Assembly: GCF_003287275.1 (NCBI RefSeq)
Contig: NZ_QEVW01000006.1
Span: 558,001-622,000 of the forward strand
Direction: 5' to 3'
DNA: 64,000 nt
DNA from: Paenibacillus taichungensis
GTDB lineage: Bacteria > Bacillota > Bacilli > Paenibacillales > Paenibacillaceae
The notes beneath the pieces are model-generated. The model saw nothing but the letters and a program-made list of their open reading frames with translations. It did not search any database and was not told where the DNA came from. The position numbers were made by a program, and so were the translations under genes. This document shows, piece by piece, positions 16,165 to 24,765 of the stretch; positions within the stretch are counted from its first letter, which is position 1; every line of letters begins with the position of its first letter.

Positions 16165-16419
16165 AATAGTATATATGGTTTTGTTTTATACATTTAGTAT
16201 TGTCGAACATACAATAGTTCTAAATCGTTAATACATATGATTTAACTTCGTCTAACACAATTATTTGGTGCATCATTGAAATTATTTATGGTTAAAATTG
16301 ATTGTCTACTCCTTTACGGAGCTAAACAATAGTAGCTGTTGTAGTCTTAGCTTAAAATTCAGAGGGGAGGATAAGAGTTTCTGTCTAATTTTTATAAAAT
16401 TTGAAGGGAGTTAGACTAA

Positions 16420-17247
16420 ATGAATATCAATTTTCTAAACCACAAGTCTTTAAAGTATATGCTGGGAACAATACTCGCAATGGGGTTATTCATTATTTTC
16501 AATACGTCTGCTCATGCTGCAGACTCTGAAGTAATTGATGTATCTGAAGTTCAACAATTACATGAAAAAGCCAAGAGTCTTGAATTAGTGAAGGTTGTAA
16601 ATGGCGCAATAGATATCAACGAAATAAAGATCAATAAAGATAAGCTTGAAGTTACAAATGAGAACGCATACCAAGACTATCTAAAAGGACTCGAATCAAC
16701 AAACCTTTTAATTGAAGGTGGATATGCATATATTGATGATAATAATGATCCCCAAATAGTTTCTGAAGAAAAAATACAGAAACTATCAAGTGAAGAAACT
16801 GGTCAACTGAGTTCTAATGAAATTAAGCCATTCGCCGAAATTCTGGACCTTAAAGGGATGGTCAATGCAAATAGAGCTGAATTGTCGACTTACTACTGGA
16901 ATGTTTATTACTCTTCCGCTATCACAGGACAACCCCTTCAAACTGCCATCATGTCCTCTGCATTATGGTTTAAAGGAAAGGTACAAGCTCGTGGTCCATG
17001 GGATTACAAAACTCAACCAGGTTGGGGCGGGGCAAGTAAACAATGGTATGCCGATACACACACAGGCCGTAGATACGTAACTACTGAATATATCGGAAAT
17101 TACAATTATGGATTCACTGGCCAATTTCTATTCCCACTGACAATTTTATTTTATGGCGGTCAGTATGCTAACGGTAATATCTGGTCCCCAGAAGATATGA
17201 ATGATAGAGCAGCCATTCAAGATGGATTTAACGACGCCACAAGATAA
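16420..17247 (+). CDS. Secreted protein with polymorphic toxin type 44 domain
   Basis: 275 aa. Signal peptide: LGTILAMGLFIIFNTSAHAA, cleavage about residue 33. Residues about 35-145 form a charged, helical pro-like region with no recognised domain. Residues about 155-270 (MSSALWFKGKVQARGPWDYKTQPGW ... YIGNYNYGFTGQFLFP ... GGQYANGNIWSPEDMNDRAAIQDGF) match the type 44 toxin domain (Ntox44), a presumed nuclease domain: conserved W-F-K-V, GPWDYK, N-Y-G and PEDxxxIxxG positions are all present. Unlike most polymorphic toxins it has no repeats, WXG or LXG targeting module; it appears to be Sec-exported on its own. RBS GAAGGGAG lies upstream. AT-rich. Whether it is a toxin or a secreted nuclease is unresolved. 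Confidence 0.7.
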   Translation: MNINFLNHKSLKYMLGTILAMGLFIIFNTSAHAADSEVIDVSEVQQLHEKAKSLELVKVVNGAIDINEIKINKDKLEVTNENAYQDYLKGLESTNLLIEGGYAYIDDNNDPQIVSEEKIQKLSSEETGQLSSNEIKPFAEILDLKGMVNANRAELSTYYWNVYYSSAITGQPLQTAIMSSALWFKGKVQARGPWDYKTQPGWGGASKQWYADTHTGRRYVTTEYIGNYNYGFTGQFLFPLTILFYGGQYANGNIWSPEDMNDRAAIQDGFNDATR

Positions 17248-17286
17248 CAAATAGTAATGGACATATTATTCAACTGAATTCTATAA

Positions 17287-17330
17287 TATAAAGAAATGAT
17301 TCCTATAATATTAGGAATCATTTCTTTATA
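17287..17330. terminator. Strong symmetrical terminator
   Basis: An almost perfect stem of about 18 bp around TAATAT (AAAGAAATGATTCCTA and its complement) is flanked by A/T runs. It separates the toxin-like gene from the DUF5412 gene, so they are probably transcribed separately. Confidence 0.85.
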
Positions 17331-17398
17331 TATGCATAAAAACCTGAATGTATCCAATAATTCCAAAAATTATTTGAGGGAAGAGGTGATTTATTTTG

Positions 17399-17929
17399 AT
17401 GAAAAAAATGAGCTGGATTTCATTGTTTTTTATTCTTTTTTTGTACATTATTACGTTTTACTCAGCATATTCTAATATGAATAATAAGTGGCTAGTCATT
17501 CCACCGAACTATGTAATTCTACTTTTTTCTATAGTTGCGCTAACCCTAGCTATACTAGGTTTCAAAGATAAGTTCAACAAGTCTGTGAAGTTGAGAAGTT
17601 GGATTTCAACAGTTCTTTCCACAATTTTAATTTTAATTATGATTGTTGTTGTGTCATTTACAACTATGTTTTCAGGATCAAAGGAGTTACTTACAACTAC
17701 ACAATCGCCAGATAAGCAGTATACGATAAATTTTTATAAAACCGACGCAGGGGCAATGGGCTCATACGGGGTTATTGGTGAATTAGAGGGGCCGCTCTGG
17801 TTTAAAAAATTAATATACTCCCAGCATAAGGTAGATCAAATAGACTTGAAATGGGATAATAACCACACGGTTTTAATTAATGATCACAAAGTGAATTTGA
17901 TGCAAGGGGAGTCTTCGATTGTGCAATAA
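17399..17929 (+). CDS. DUF5412 family membrane protein
   Basis: 176 aa. Three hydrophobic segments (residues about 5-25, 35-55, 70-95) are followed by an extracytoplasmic domain, TTTQSPDKQYTINFYKTDAGAMGSYGVIGELEGPLWFKKLIY and DLKWDNNHTVLINDH, matching DUF5412 proteins of Bacillus and Paenibacillus. GAGGTG lies 7 nt before an in-frame TTG (17396) and 10 nt before ATG (17399); ATG is chosen. It follows the secreted toxin-like gene, so an immunity-like role is conceivable, but the strong terminator between them argues against an operon. Confidence 0.75.
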   Translation: MKKMSWISLFFILFLYIITFYSAYSNMNNKWLVIPPNYVILLFSIVALTLAILGFKDKFNKSVKLRSWISTVLSTILILIMIVVVSFTTMFSGSKELLTTTQSPDKQYTINFYKTDAGAMGSYGVIGELEGPLWFKKLIYSQHKVDQIDLKWDNNHTVLINDHKVNLMQGESSIVQ

Positions 17930-17996
17930 AGGCCGGTATCTTTGAAACTCTCCAGCATGCAAAGAGCAGTTCTTGCCTTGGGTCAATTAACCTATA

Positions 17997-18038
17997 ACAA
18001 CGAGAGGCTAGAAAGTATCCCATCCTCTCGTTGTTTTG
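17997..18038 (+). terminator. Terminator of DUF5412 gene
   Basis: ACAACGAGAGG / CCTCTCGTTGT perfect 11-bp stem followed by TTTTG. Confidence 0.85.
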
Positions 18039-18041
18039 TCG

Positions 18042-18513
18042 TCACTGTTATATCATAAATTCTGTTTGTACCGGAACGTGGCAATCCTCCAGCTTAACCA
18101 TTTGTCTGATATTATATTCCTAGCATTCCATGAATGTCGTAGATGCTGCAGCTATCTACTGGGATGAGTTTAGAGGCAGCAAACACCTAAATCTTCTACC
18201 CACGTTATATCCTCTAAAATCTGTAGAAAGGAACGGGGATTTATGCAGTAGCACATTGGACTCACCCAACCAATGAAAAGTCTGCCGATCACTATACTGA
18301 CTGAATATCTTCCAAAAAACACACGTTTTTAATTTTGAGATGACATAAAGCTGTTCCACCAATTTAATGGAAAGATGTATCGCTCTTGTAAATACTTTGA
18401 ACCTCCTGAGTCGAATCGACCTTAAAGATAATATTCTGAGCGGTGATTTCTTTTACCCCTAAAATACACCCCATACCCGTCCTATAGAAATGCTCCCCTG
18501 ACTGAATTCGTTT
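18042..18513. other. Gene-free stretch with possible coding remnants
   Basis: No convincing gene in 470 nt. On the minus strand, 18364-18465 encodes a 33-codon frame (starts MGCILGVKEITAQNII, contains VDSTQEVQSIYKSD) that reads like protein but lacks an RBS. On the plus strand, about 18130-18276 encodes AAIYWDEFRGSKHLNLLP-like sequence. Both may be decayed genes; neither family is recognised. Confidence 0.3.
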
Positions 18514-19638
18514 TTATTTTATAATTCCCCTTAGATATTCCGCTAACGCATCAGCAGTCCTTCGATGAGATAACTCACCCGGATGACTTCTGGCGCCTAC
18601 CGTCTCCTCGGTCGTATTGGGAAGCTGTATCACCGAGACTTTCGTATCTCCAGCCTGTTTCGTATAAGTGTGCACAGCACGATAGATCGCTGGCATCATT
18701 GGGAATCCAAGCATGCCGTATGCCCATACGAGATGTGCTTCTGGGTTGTTTTTACGAAGTTGAATTAGGAATCGGGTCGCGGCATTCTCAAAAGCAGCCA
18801 GATCCTCTTCATGATAAGTCCCATCTTCGTTCAGGCGTTGCTTATAAATCTTTCCGGTAACGGGGTCCTGCCACTCCGGGGTTTGAAAGGCTCCTCCATC
18901 ATTGCTTCCCAGATTAACCACCACTACATCTGGCTGCCAGGAATTGAAATCATGCTTGTCCCCTGCACCAAGTGCTTCGTTCTTATCTCCGGTCACCAAT
19001 CCACAGATTTGCTCGTAATAAGCAGGGATGTTCCCATTCGGATTGTTATCCCAACTCGTCAGCACACCCCAACCGCTCTGCGAGATGACGCGGTATTCTG
19101 CATTCAGTGCTTCTGCTGTCATAGCCGTATAATTATGTATGGCACTGAACCACATCGGAATCCAATCTTCTTCCGCTTTAGCACCGATCGCGCCTTCTCC
19201 TGATGTAATACTGTCGCCGATAAATTCAATTTTGTACGGTCTCTCCTCTACAGGTACGAAGACACCATCCGATTTCAACGCATGAATTTGCAGGGAACCA
19301 CCCGGATCTCCACTCATGGCCTGTACATCTTTGACGATACGTACATTTTTCACCACATTCTCGTTCATGCCTCGGAATACGCAGATCCAATACCTTCCCG
19401 CGGTTAACATCTGTCTGCTCACCGGGACACCGTTAATCAGAACGCTAATCCAAGGTTCATACAAGTCATAATCGGACTCGATCTCCACCCACAACTCAGA
19501 GCCTTTTAAATTAAGTTCAACCGCACTTCCGGTCCAAAACAGGGTTAAGGGCGCAAGCTGTCCTGTTGTTCTGCCATGTACTTTGAGATTGCTGACATCA
19601 GACAACGCATACGATTGTAATCTCTCATTAACTCCCAC
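18514..19638 (-). CDS. SGNH/GDSL carbohydrate esterase (CE2-like)
   Basis: 374 aa. The N-terminal jelly-roll-like domain (residues about 1-135: GRTTGQLAPLTLFWTGSAVELNLKGSELWVEIE) is followed by an SGNH hydrolase domain: block I IEFIGDSITSGEGA with nucleophile Ser, block III VVVNLGSNDGG, and catalytic Asp/His block RSHPGELSHR. This two-domain layout is that of CE2 acetyl-xylan esterases. No signal peptide is seen, so it may act on imported acetylated oligosaccharides. The start is taken as GTG 19638, preceded by GGGAGGAAACATC; longer in-frame starts overlap the upstream SRPBCC gene. Spacing and strand suggest co-transcription with that gene. Confidence 0.82.
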   Translation of the reverse strand: MGVNERLQSYALSDVSNLKVHGRTTGQLAPLTLFWTGSAVELNLKGSELWVEIESDYDLYEPWISVLINGVPVSRQMLTAGRYWICVFRGMNENVVKNVRIVKDVQAMSGDPGGSLQIHALKSDGVFVPVEERPYKIEFIGDSITSGEGAIGAKAEEDWIPMWFSAIHNYTAMTAEALNAEYRVISQSGWGVLTSWDNNPNGNIPAYYEQICGLVTGDKNEALGAGDKHDFNSWQPDVVVVNLGSNDGGAFQTPEWQDPVTGKIYKQRLNEDGTYHEEDLAAFENAATRFLIQLRKNNPEAHLVWAYGMLGFPMMPAIYRAVHTYTKQAGDTKVSVIQLPNTTEETVGARSHPGELSHRRTADALAEYLRGIIK

Positions 19639-19659
19639 GATGTTTCCTCCCGCATGATT

Positions 19660-19678
19660 ATTGCCCCAAAGGGGCAAT
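19660..19678. repeat. Perfect hairpin in the SRPBCC-esterase junction
   Basis: ATTGCCCC-AAA-GGGGCAAT, 8-bp stem, sits between the SRPBCC stop codon and the esterase RBS. Without a T-run it is more likely an mRNA processing/stability or operator element than a terminator. Confidence 0.5.
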
Positions 19679-19687
19679 CTCATCGAA

Positions 19688-20170
19688 CTAGATTTTGAGA
19701 AAATAATCCACATGCTTCTGGTACTTCTCGTACCAGATTTTCCATTCTGCTTCACGCGATTCCAATGTACGGCCATCCAGCAATGCCTCAATGACGTTCA
19801 GGCAGACATGCCATCCCGCTAGATCTTTAGGTGTATGGCTTGTCATATGATGAATGGTTTCGATCAGCAGCAGACGACACCCATTCGGCTCTGGATACAG
19901 CTCAAATCGGACCCGGTCTTCAGCCCAAGTGTATTCTAGAACAGAGCCAGGGATAAGCTCGATAATGTCGAGTTCCTTGAAGGTACCATCCGGCATATTA
20001 AACTTGATGCTTCCACCTTCCCGAAGGTCCGTTACTTCGAGTTCGGAGAACCATTCTGCAAGCTTTTCGTTTTCCGTCAAAAAGGACCATACATCCTCCG
20101 CAGCGTGCTTCCAATGACGTTCGAAACAGGCTGTTGTGCCATTCGGTGCTCGCTTCAAATCTGCAATCAT
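19688..20170 (-). CDS. SRPBCC (AHSA1/START-like) family protein
   Basis: 160 aa. CFERHWKHAAEDVWSFLTENEKLAEWFSELEVTDLREGGSIKFNMPDG is the start of an AHSA1-type hydrophobic-ligand fold; SVLEYTWAEDRVRFELYPEPNGCRLLLIETIH and the terminal helix LAGWHVCLNVIEALLDGR complete it. Cytoplasmic; ligand unknown. It precedes the esterase gene by 49 nt on the same strand. RBS GGAGGTACGCT is well placed. Confidence 0.85.
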   Translation of the reverse strand: MIADLKRAPNGTTACFERHWKHAAEDVWSFLTENEKLAEWFSELEVTDLREGGSIKFNMPDGTFKELDIIELIPGSVLEYTWAEDRVRFELYPEPNGCRLLLIETIHHMTSHTPKDLAGWHVCLNVIEALLDGRTLESREAEWKIWYEKYQKHVDYFLKI

Positions 20171-20224
20171 AGCGTACCTCCTATATTACGATCAATGGGC
20201 TAAAGAATGTGGTTATGGGCAAAA

Positions 20225-20593
20225 TTAACCGATATTATGCAATGCCTGAAGCGCTTCCTCTTTCGTTTTCAAAAAGAAAACATGCTTGCCATGGTTGCAC
20301 TCATAGATGAAGTCCCTGAGGCTTTTGCTGTTGTATCCGTCAAAATCCCCGACTATGGCAAGCTTCACCTGATAATTCACGTATTTCTGCAAAATGTCAC
20401 CCGCAAGTTTCGTCTTCAGTTCGAAGAAGTCTTCGGTAAGGTTGGATTTATCAATCAGGATTTTATGCGCGTCATCCGTGTATTTCACGGAGGCCATCAA
20501 ATCCAGTGCATCCTGTGCATTGTTGATAACGATGTCATTACTTTCGATGATGGCAACCTTGGAGCTGCCCTGTTGATCAATAGTTATATTCAT
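20225..20593 (-). CDS. DUF4180 domain protein
   Basis: 122 aa from ATG 20593 (AAAGGTGA just upstream; GTG 20602 is an alternative with GAGGAAAAG). The pattern SNDIVINNAQDALDLMASVKY ... FFELKTKLAGDILQKYVNYQVKLAIVGDFDGYNSKSLRDFIYECNHGK is the DUF4180 signature: a STAS-like alpha/beta fold. Function is unknown. It lies 24 nt after the TetR gene on the same strand, so the two are probably one operon; DUF4180 genes commonly accompany regulators. Confidence 0.88.
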   Translation of the reverse strand: MNITIDQQGSSKVAIIESNDIVINNAQDALDLMASVKYTDDAHKILIDKSNLTEDFFELKTKLAGDILQKYVNYQVKLAIVGDFDGYNSKSLRDFIYECNHGKHVFFLKTKEEALQALHNIG

Positions 20594-20617
20594 TTCACTC
20601 ACCTTTTCCTCATTAAA

Positions 20618-21238
20618 TTATTGAATTAATATTCGGTCATCCATAAATCGGGTGATATGTTGCACAGCATGCCGAATATACTTGCTATCATCATACAGCT
20701 TACTCAGCATAACGCCCCCCTCGATAATGGCGATGATGTTGCTGCTTACTTCCTCCAGTGCAATATCTGCTCTGAATTCCTTTTGCTCCACACCCTGAAC
20801 TAGGACCTGTGTCAGCTCATTCAGCAGATTGGTCATGGCATGCTGTGCCCTTTCTTTCAGCAAAGGATGTGCATCATCACTTTCCACCGCAGTATTTAGT
20901 AGGGGGCATCCTCCTTCCAGCGTATTGTTTTCCATCATATCAATATAAACACCGCATATGGCGAGTAGTTTGTCTTTGGAATTTGTTACACCTTCAAGAG
21001 CCTGTGAATGGAATTGCAGCATCTGTGATACCGAGTAATCAAAAGCAGCCAGTGCTATCTCATCTTTAGTTTCAAAATGATTATAAATTCCGCCCTTTCG
21101 AACGCCACAACGTTCTATAATTTCAGACAGGGAGGCACCGGTGTATCCCTTGGTGTTGAAAAGTGCTGCCGACTCACGAATGATATGTTCTTTGGTGATT
21201 TGGCCTTTGCGCAGAATGCTCCCCCCTATTCCATTCAT
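20618..21238 (-). CDS. TetR/AcrR family regulator
   Basis: 206 aa. The N-terminal HTH (residues about 15-60: IIRESAALFNTKGYTGASLSEIIERCGVRKGGIYNHFETKDEIALAAF) is canonical. The ligand domain contains GGCPLLNTAVESDD, found in the AcuR/YxaF-like TetR subgroup. The symmetrical ACCGGTCGGT site at 21366-21375 lies in the divergent intergenic region, between this gene and the MBL hydrolase gene, and is the probable operator. Confidence 0.88.
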   Translation of the reverse strand: MNGIGGSILRKGQITKEHIIRESAALFNTKGYTGASLSEIIERCGVRKGGIYNHFETKDEIALAAFDYSVSQMLQFHSQALEGVTNSKDKLLAICGVYIDMMENNTLEGGCPLLNTAVESDDAHPLLKERAQHAMTNLLNELTQVLVQGVEQKEFRADIALEEVSSNIIAIIEGGVMLSKLYDDSKYIRHAVQHITRFMDDRILIQ

Positions 21239-21365
21239 ACCGATTGGTCTTAAAATATCATACGCCTATGGCTTAATACAAGCACGTATTCACAGGTTTG
21301 ATGTCATGAAAATGGAATTTCAAGGATATTGCATGAGCAGTATGGTTTATGTTATTTTAAAACAG

Positions 21366-21375
21366 ACCGGTCGGT
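21366..21375. promoter_or_regulatory. Probable TetR operator (ACCG-N2-CGGT)
   Basis: ACCGGTCGGT within AGACCGGTCGGTAT matches the common TetR-family half-site pattern. It lies 44 bp upstream of the MBL hydrolase start codon. Confidence 0.55.
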
Positions 21376-21418
21376 ATTATTTTGTAAATACACGTTCCAT
21401 CTAAGGAGAGTATTCGCC

Positions 21419-22177
21419 ATGACCCTAACCATTCAACATATCCGCCACGCTACCTCCCTCATCACCATACAAGGAAAAACGATTCTGCTCGATCCAATGT
21501 TAAGTGATGCAGGAGAACTTCCGCCTATCCCCTTCACACGTCATATTCGTAGAAACCCTACGGTCCCACTACCTGTGCGACTGGAAACCTTCGATCACAT
21601 TGATGCGATACTCGTTACACATTTGCATGTCGACCACTTTGACAAAACGGCAAAAAAGATACTGAGCAAAAAGATACCTGTACTTTGCCAGCCGGAGGAT
21701 CAACAACGCATTATATCGTGGGGGTTCGAGAATGTATTCCCGATCGAGCAGTTCAGACACTGGGAGGGTATAGATTTTACAAGAATTCGTGGTCAGCACG
21801 CAAAAGGAAAAATCGCAAAACTGCTTGGCCCCGTATGCGGGTTCATCTTGAACACACCTGACGACGGATCATTGTATATTGTGGGTGATTGTGTCCTTAC
21901 AGATCAGATTAAGCAAGTGTTCCATCAGCACAAACCCCGGATATGCATCGTCAATGCACCAAACGCTCAACTGTTATTTGGTTCCGTCATTACCATGGTA
22001 CCCGAGGATATCGGTACAATCTTGAAGATTTCACCTTCCACCAAAGTTGTCGCTGTACATATGGATGCCATTCGACATTGTACTTCATCCCGGGTGGATA
22101 TGTTGCATTACATGGGACTGCAACATCTGCTGAATTCTGTTGTCATCCCGGCGGATGGTGAAAGGATCTGCTTTTAA
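21419..22177 (+). CDS. MBL-fold metallo-hydrolase (UlaG-like)
   Basis: 252 aa. HxHxDH metal site is THLHVDHFD; further ligands are likely in GQHAKGK and IVGDC and near AVHMDAIRHC. The N-terminal IRHATSLITIQGKTILLDPML is characteristic of the UlaG/YtkL-type beta-lactamase-fold hydrolases. ATG 21419 follows AAGGAGAG at 11 nt. Substrate unknown. Probably repressed by the divergent TetR protein and released by its ligand. Confidence 0.87.
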   Translation: MTLTIQHIRHATSLITIQGKTILLDPMLSDAGELPPIPFTRHIRRNPTVPLPVRLETFDHIDAILVTHLHVDHFDKTAKKILSKKIPVLCQPEDQQRIISWGFENVFPIEQFRHWEGIDFTRIRGQHAKGKIAKLLGPVCGFILNTPDDGSLYIVGDCVLTDQIKQVFHQHKPRICIVNAPNAQLLFGSVITMVPEDIGTILKISPSTKVVAVHMDAIRHCTSSRVDMLHYMGLQHLLNSVVIPADGERICF

Positions 22178-22227
22178 GTGCCATCGGGCATGTGCCGAGA
22201 AAATGAAACTCTAATGCATGACGCCTT

Positions 22228-23376
22228 TTACGTAATAGGAATACCGGATTTCCAGCGATGGTACCATTCCTTGATATTTTCACTAACCGGCATATCGAGG
22301 TTCTGCTCCATTCTGCTCGTTAGAAGACGATATTGTTCTTCTACACCAAGAACCTCATTCATGGAATCATAAAGCCTCATCAATGCAAAGTAGCTTTCTT
22401 CTTCGTGGGGGAGCATGTTCTGAATGCTTTCAGCAACTTCAATGGCCTTCCTTTGCATTCCCCGCTGCTCGTAGAAATCAGATAGCTGTCTCATATGATA
22501 CAACCATAAGTAACGCAGTCTTTCCCGTTCATGTTCAGCCCAGACATACTCGTAATTCCCGAGATACGTGCCTTCGTACATCCTTAACACCCGCTCGAAA
22601 GCCTCGGCTGTACTGTCATCGACAACCTTCCACTGGCGCATCTCGCTTTCCCACAGTTCAGTATCCAGTTGCGCATCCCCTGTTTCAAGCCTGTAACCGG
22701 CTTCTAGGTCTCCGCTCCGAATCGTAATCATATCCATGTGATGAGCTTTTAGCGTGCGACGCACGTGATAGATTGTCGTATACAACTGATGCTGCACCTT
22801 GGATTCTTCAAATTCTGGCCAGAGAAGTTCCAGCAGCGTGCTTCGGTAGACCATCTGATTGCGATGATGCAGTAAATAGGCGAACAATTCCTGTGCTTTG
22901 CTGGTACGCCATTTGACAGTCTGTGCGTCCATACCCGGAAGCTTGAACCGAATCTGATTAAAACAGCAAATTAACGGCAACTTGATATCACGTGTTATAT
23001 TAACACGCTTTAATTTTAATTTTTCATTTACCCGTAATAAGGTTTGACGCAGACGCCCTTGTTGGATCGGCTTCATGATATAATCCAACGCATACAGCTC
23101 AAAAGCACGTACAGCATATTGGTCATAACTGGTCACAAAAATAATTTCGACACCCGGCGCAGCCGCCTGAATCTGCCGACCCAGATCCAACCCGTCGATT
23201 TCCGGCATATGGATATCCAGAAACACAACATCAGGCCGATGAAGAAGTACGCCTGTCATCACCTCTGTCGAATCGGAATATGTAGCAACCACTTCCACAC
23301 CGTCTAATTCACGTTCTATCGATTTTCTAAGCCCAATCAGTGCCAATCGCTCATCGTCAACCAATATGACTTTCAC
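22228..23376 (-). CDS. Response regulator with OmpR-like/SARP BTAD output
   Basis: 382 aa. Receiver domain 1-120: ILVDDERLA, phosphoacceptor VVFLDIHMPEIDGLDLG, FVTSYDQYAVRAFELYALDYIMKP. Residues about 150-235 form a trHTH (KAQELFAYLLHHRNQMVYRSTLLELLWPE), and about 240-375 a bacterial transcriptional activation (BTAD) TPR domain. This layout is seen in Paenibacillus regulators paired with 7TM hybrid kinases. It is the third gene of the operon whose first two genes encode kinases, with a 78-nt gap. Confidence 0.88.
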   Translation of the reverse strand: MKVILVDDERLALIGLRKSIERELDGVEVVATYSDSTEVMTGVLLHRPDVVFLDIHMPEIDGLDLGRQIQAAAPGVEIIFVTSYDQYAVRAFELYALDYIMKPIQQGRLRQTLLRVNEKLKLKRVNITRDIKLPLICCFNQIRFKLPGMDAQTVKWRTSKAQELFAYLLHHRNQMVYRSTLLELLWPEFEESKVQHQLYTTIYHVRRTLKAHHMDMITIRSGDLEAGYRLETGDAQLDTELWESEMRQWKVVDDSTAEAFERVLRMYEGTYLGNYEYVWAEHERERLRYLWLYHMRQLSDFYEQRGMQRKAIEVAESIQNMLPHEEESYFALMRLYDSMNEVLGVEEQYRLLTSRMEQNLDMPVSENIKEWYHRWKSGIPIT

Positions 23377-23454
23377 AGGAGCTTCCTCCTCGACCCGCTG
23401 TCATCAAATTTTAATCATCATTATATCACAGCAGTATACTTAAAAACCCATGGC

Positions 23455-24765
23455 CTACATATGAGTTTGACCATGGGCATCCTTAATTAAATTCGCTTTG
23501 GGAATGGATACGACAAATGCGGAGCCCCTATCGCCTTGCGAAGTCGATTCCACCCTGATTCTTCCTTCCAGGGACTGAACGATATCACGTACATGGGACA
23601 GGCCGATTCCGGTTGCTGCTATGCCCACTTCATTGAACTTGGTCGTATACCCTGGCTCGAAAATTACGTCTCGCTTCGCCTCTGGTACCCCTTTTCCAGA
23701 ATCGATGACTTCAAAATGCACATTTCCATCCTGCTGCAAAACTCGAATCCGGATCGTTCCTTCATTCTCAATGGCTTCCACGGCATTAGCAATCAGATTG
23801 TTCATCACCGTCAAGAGAGGAATGTAGTAAGGGGAGTCGCAATCATAGTGCTGCTCAATATGGATCTCAATCTTTTTGTTCAGCATTTCACTATATTTCC
23901 GGTTTCCTTTGGTCGCAAAGTTCAGTACCTCGGAAAGACTCATATTCACTGATTTTTCGCTATCATACAATTTCAACAGACCTGCCAGGATACGTTGGGA
24001 ATCCTTTTTGACCTCATGAATCTGTTGGGCAATACCGAGCGTCCGCTGGCTATATTGGTTCAAGTCCTGCTCTCTGAGATCCCGATAAAGGTTGTAACTG
24101 TCTACGGCAATGCCTTCAATAGTATTCATGGCTTTTTTCAGATAAAAGACTTCACCGTACAGACCTGAGTTCACACTTAGCATCTGCTCCATCCGCTTCT
24201 CTTGCTCCGCATGCAGCAATCGCATCTGCCTCACCGCAAAGCTGTTATACAATCCGATGATAAAATAGCTGCGCAAACCACCGAGCACCAGCAGATAAAG
24301 CCATTCTTTCATATAAAAGATATTCGTCCCACTCAAGACACCGCGAATGAAAAGCTCCACGAGATTAGATGAAAAATCAATACAAGTAATTAATCCACCC
24401 AGCAGGAGAGGCGGTATTTCGTGGAATCTGTCCTTGAACTTGCTGAGGCCGTAGGTGAACACGACGTAATACATTCCCGCGCCCAGATTATCCTGCATGC
24501 TTTCGATGATCGAGATCGAATTCACATGATTCAGTAAATCAGCCGATTGAAAAATGAAGTTCGCAATCCCTGCCAATATTCCCGTCTTCACATAAGACAG
24601 ATGTGGCATGATCATCAGCAAAAATAAAAGTATACTAACACCCAAACCAATCCGGAAGTAATCCTCCCGAAATGGATTTATTTTAAAAAGTGCTCCCACT
24701 GCTGTAGCAAGAGCAACAGCAAGCATTTGCACATTTTCGTTTCGAACCCAATTACGCATGATCAT
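23455..24765 (-). CDS. Membrane sensor histidine kinase with GHKL ATPase
   Basis: 436 aa. Five to six membrane segments in residues 10-190 form a transmembrane input domain with little extracellular loop. A coiled region then contains GIAQQIHEVKKDSQRI, whose His is the likely phosphoacceptor (SpoB-like helical domain). The GHKL ATPase has N box MNNLIANAVEAIENEG, G1 EVIDSGKGVPEA, and G2 IAATGIGLSHVRDIVQSL. Its start codon overlaps the stop of the preceding hybrid kinase gene by 4 nt (ATGA), showing translational coupling. Confidence 0.85.
   Translation of the reverse strand: MIMRNWVRNENVQMLAVALATAVGALFKINPFREDYFRIGLGVSILLFLLMIMPHLSYVKTGILAGIANFIFQSADLLNHVNSISIIESMQDNLGAGMYYVVFTYGLSKFKDRFHEIPPLLLGGLITCIDFSSNLVELFIRGVLSGTNIFYMKEWLYLLVLGGLRSYFIIGLYNSFAVRQMRLLHAEQEKRMEQMLSVNSGLYGEVFYLKKAMNTIEGIAVDSYNLYRDLREQDLNQYSQRTLGIAQQIHEVKKDSQRILAGLLKLYDSEKSVNMSLSEVLNFATKGNRKYSEMLNKKIEIHIEQHYDCDSPYYIPLLTVMNNLIANAVEAIENEGTIRIRVLQQDGNVHFEVIDSGKGVPEAKRDVIFEPGYTTKFNEVGIAATGIGLSHVRDIVQSLEGRIRVESTSQGDRGSAFVVSIPKANLIKDAHGQTHM

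Noticed and set aside
16170..16419. Riboswitch in the 250-nt leader of the toxin-like gene
   Set aside because: Looked for c-di-GMP, SAM, purine and T-box cores; none matches, and no terminator or RBS-sequestering stem is evident.
18156..18362. 68-codon minus-strand ORF
   Set aside because: No RBS, no family; lies in a stretch of apparent gene debris.
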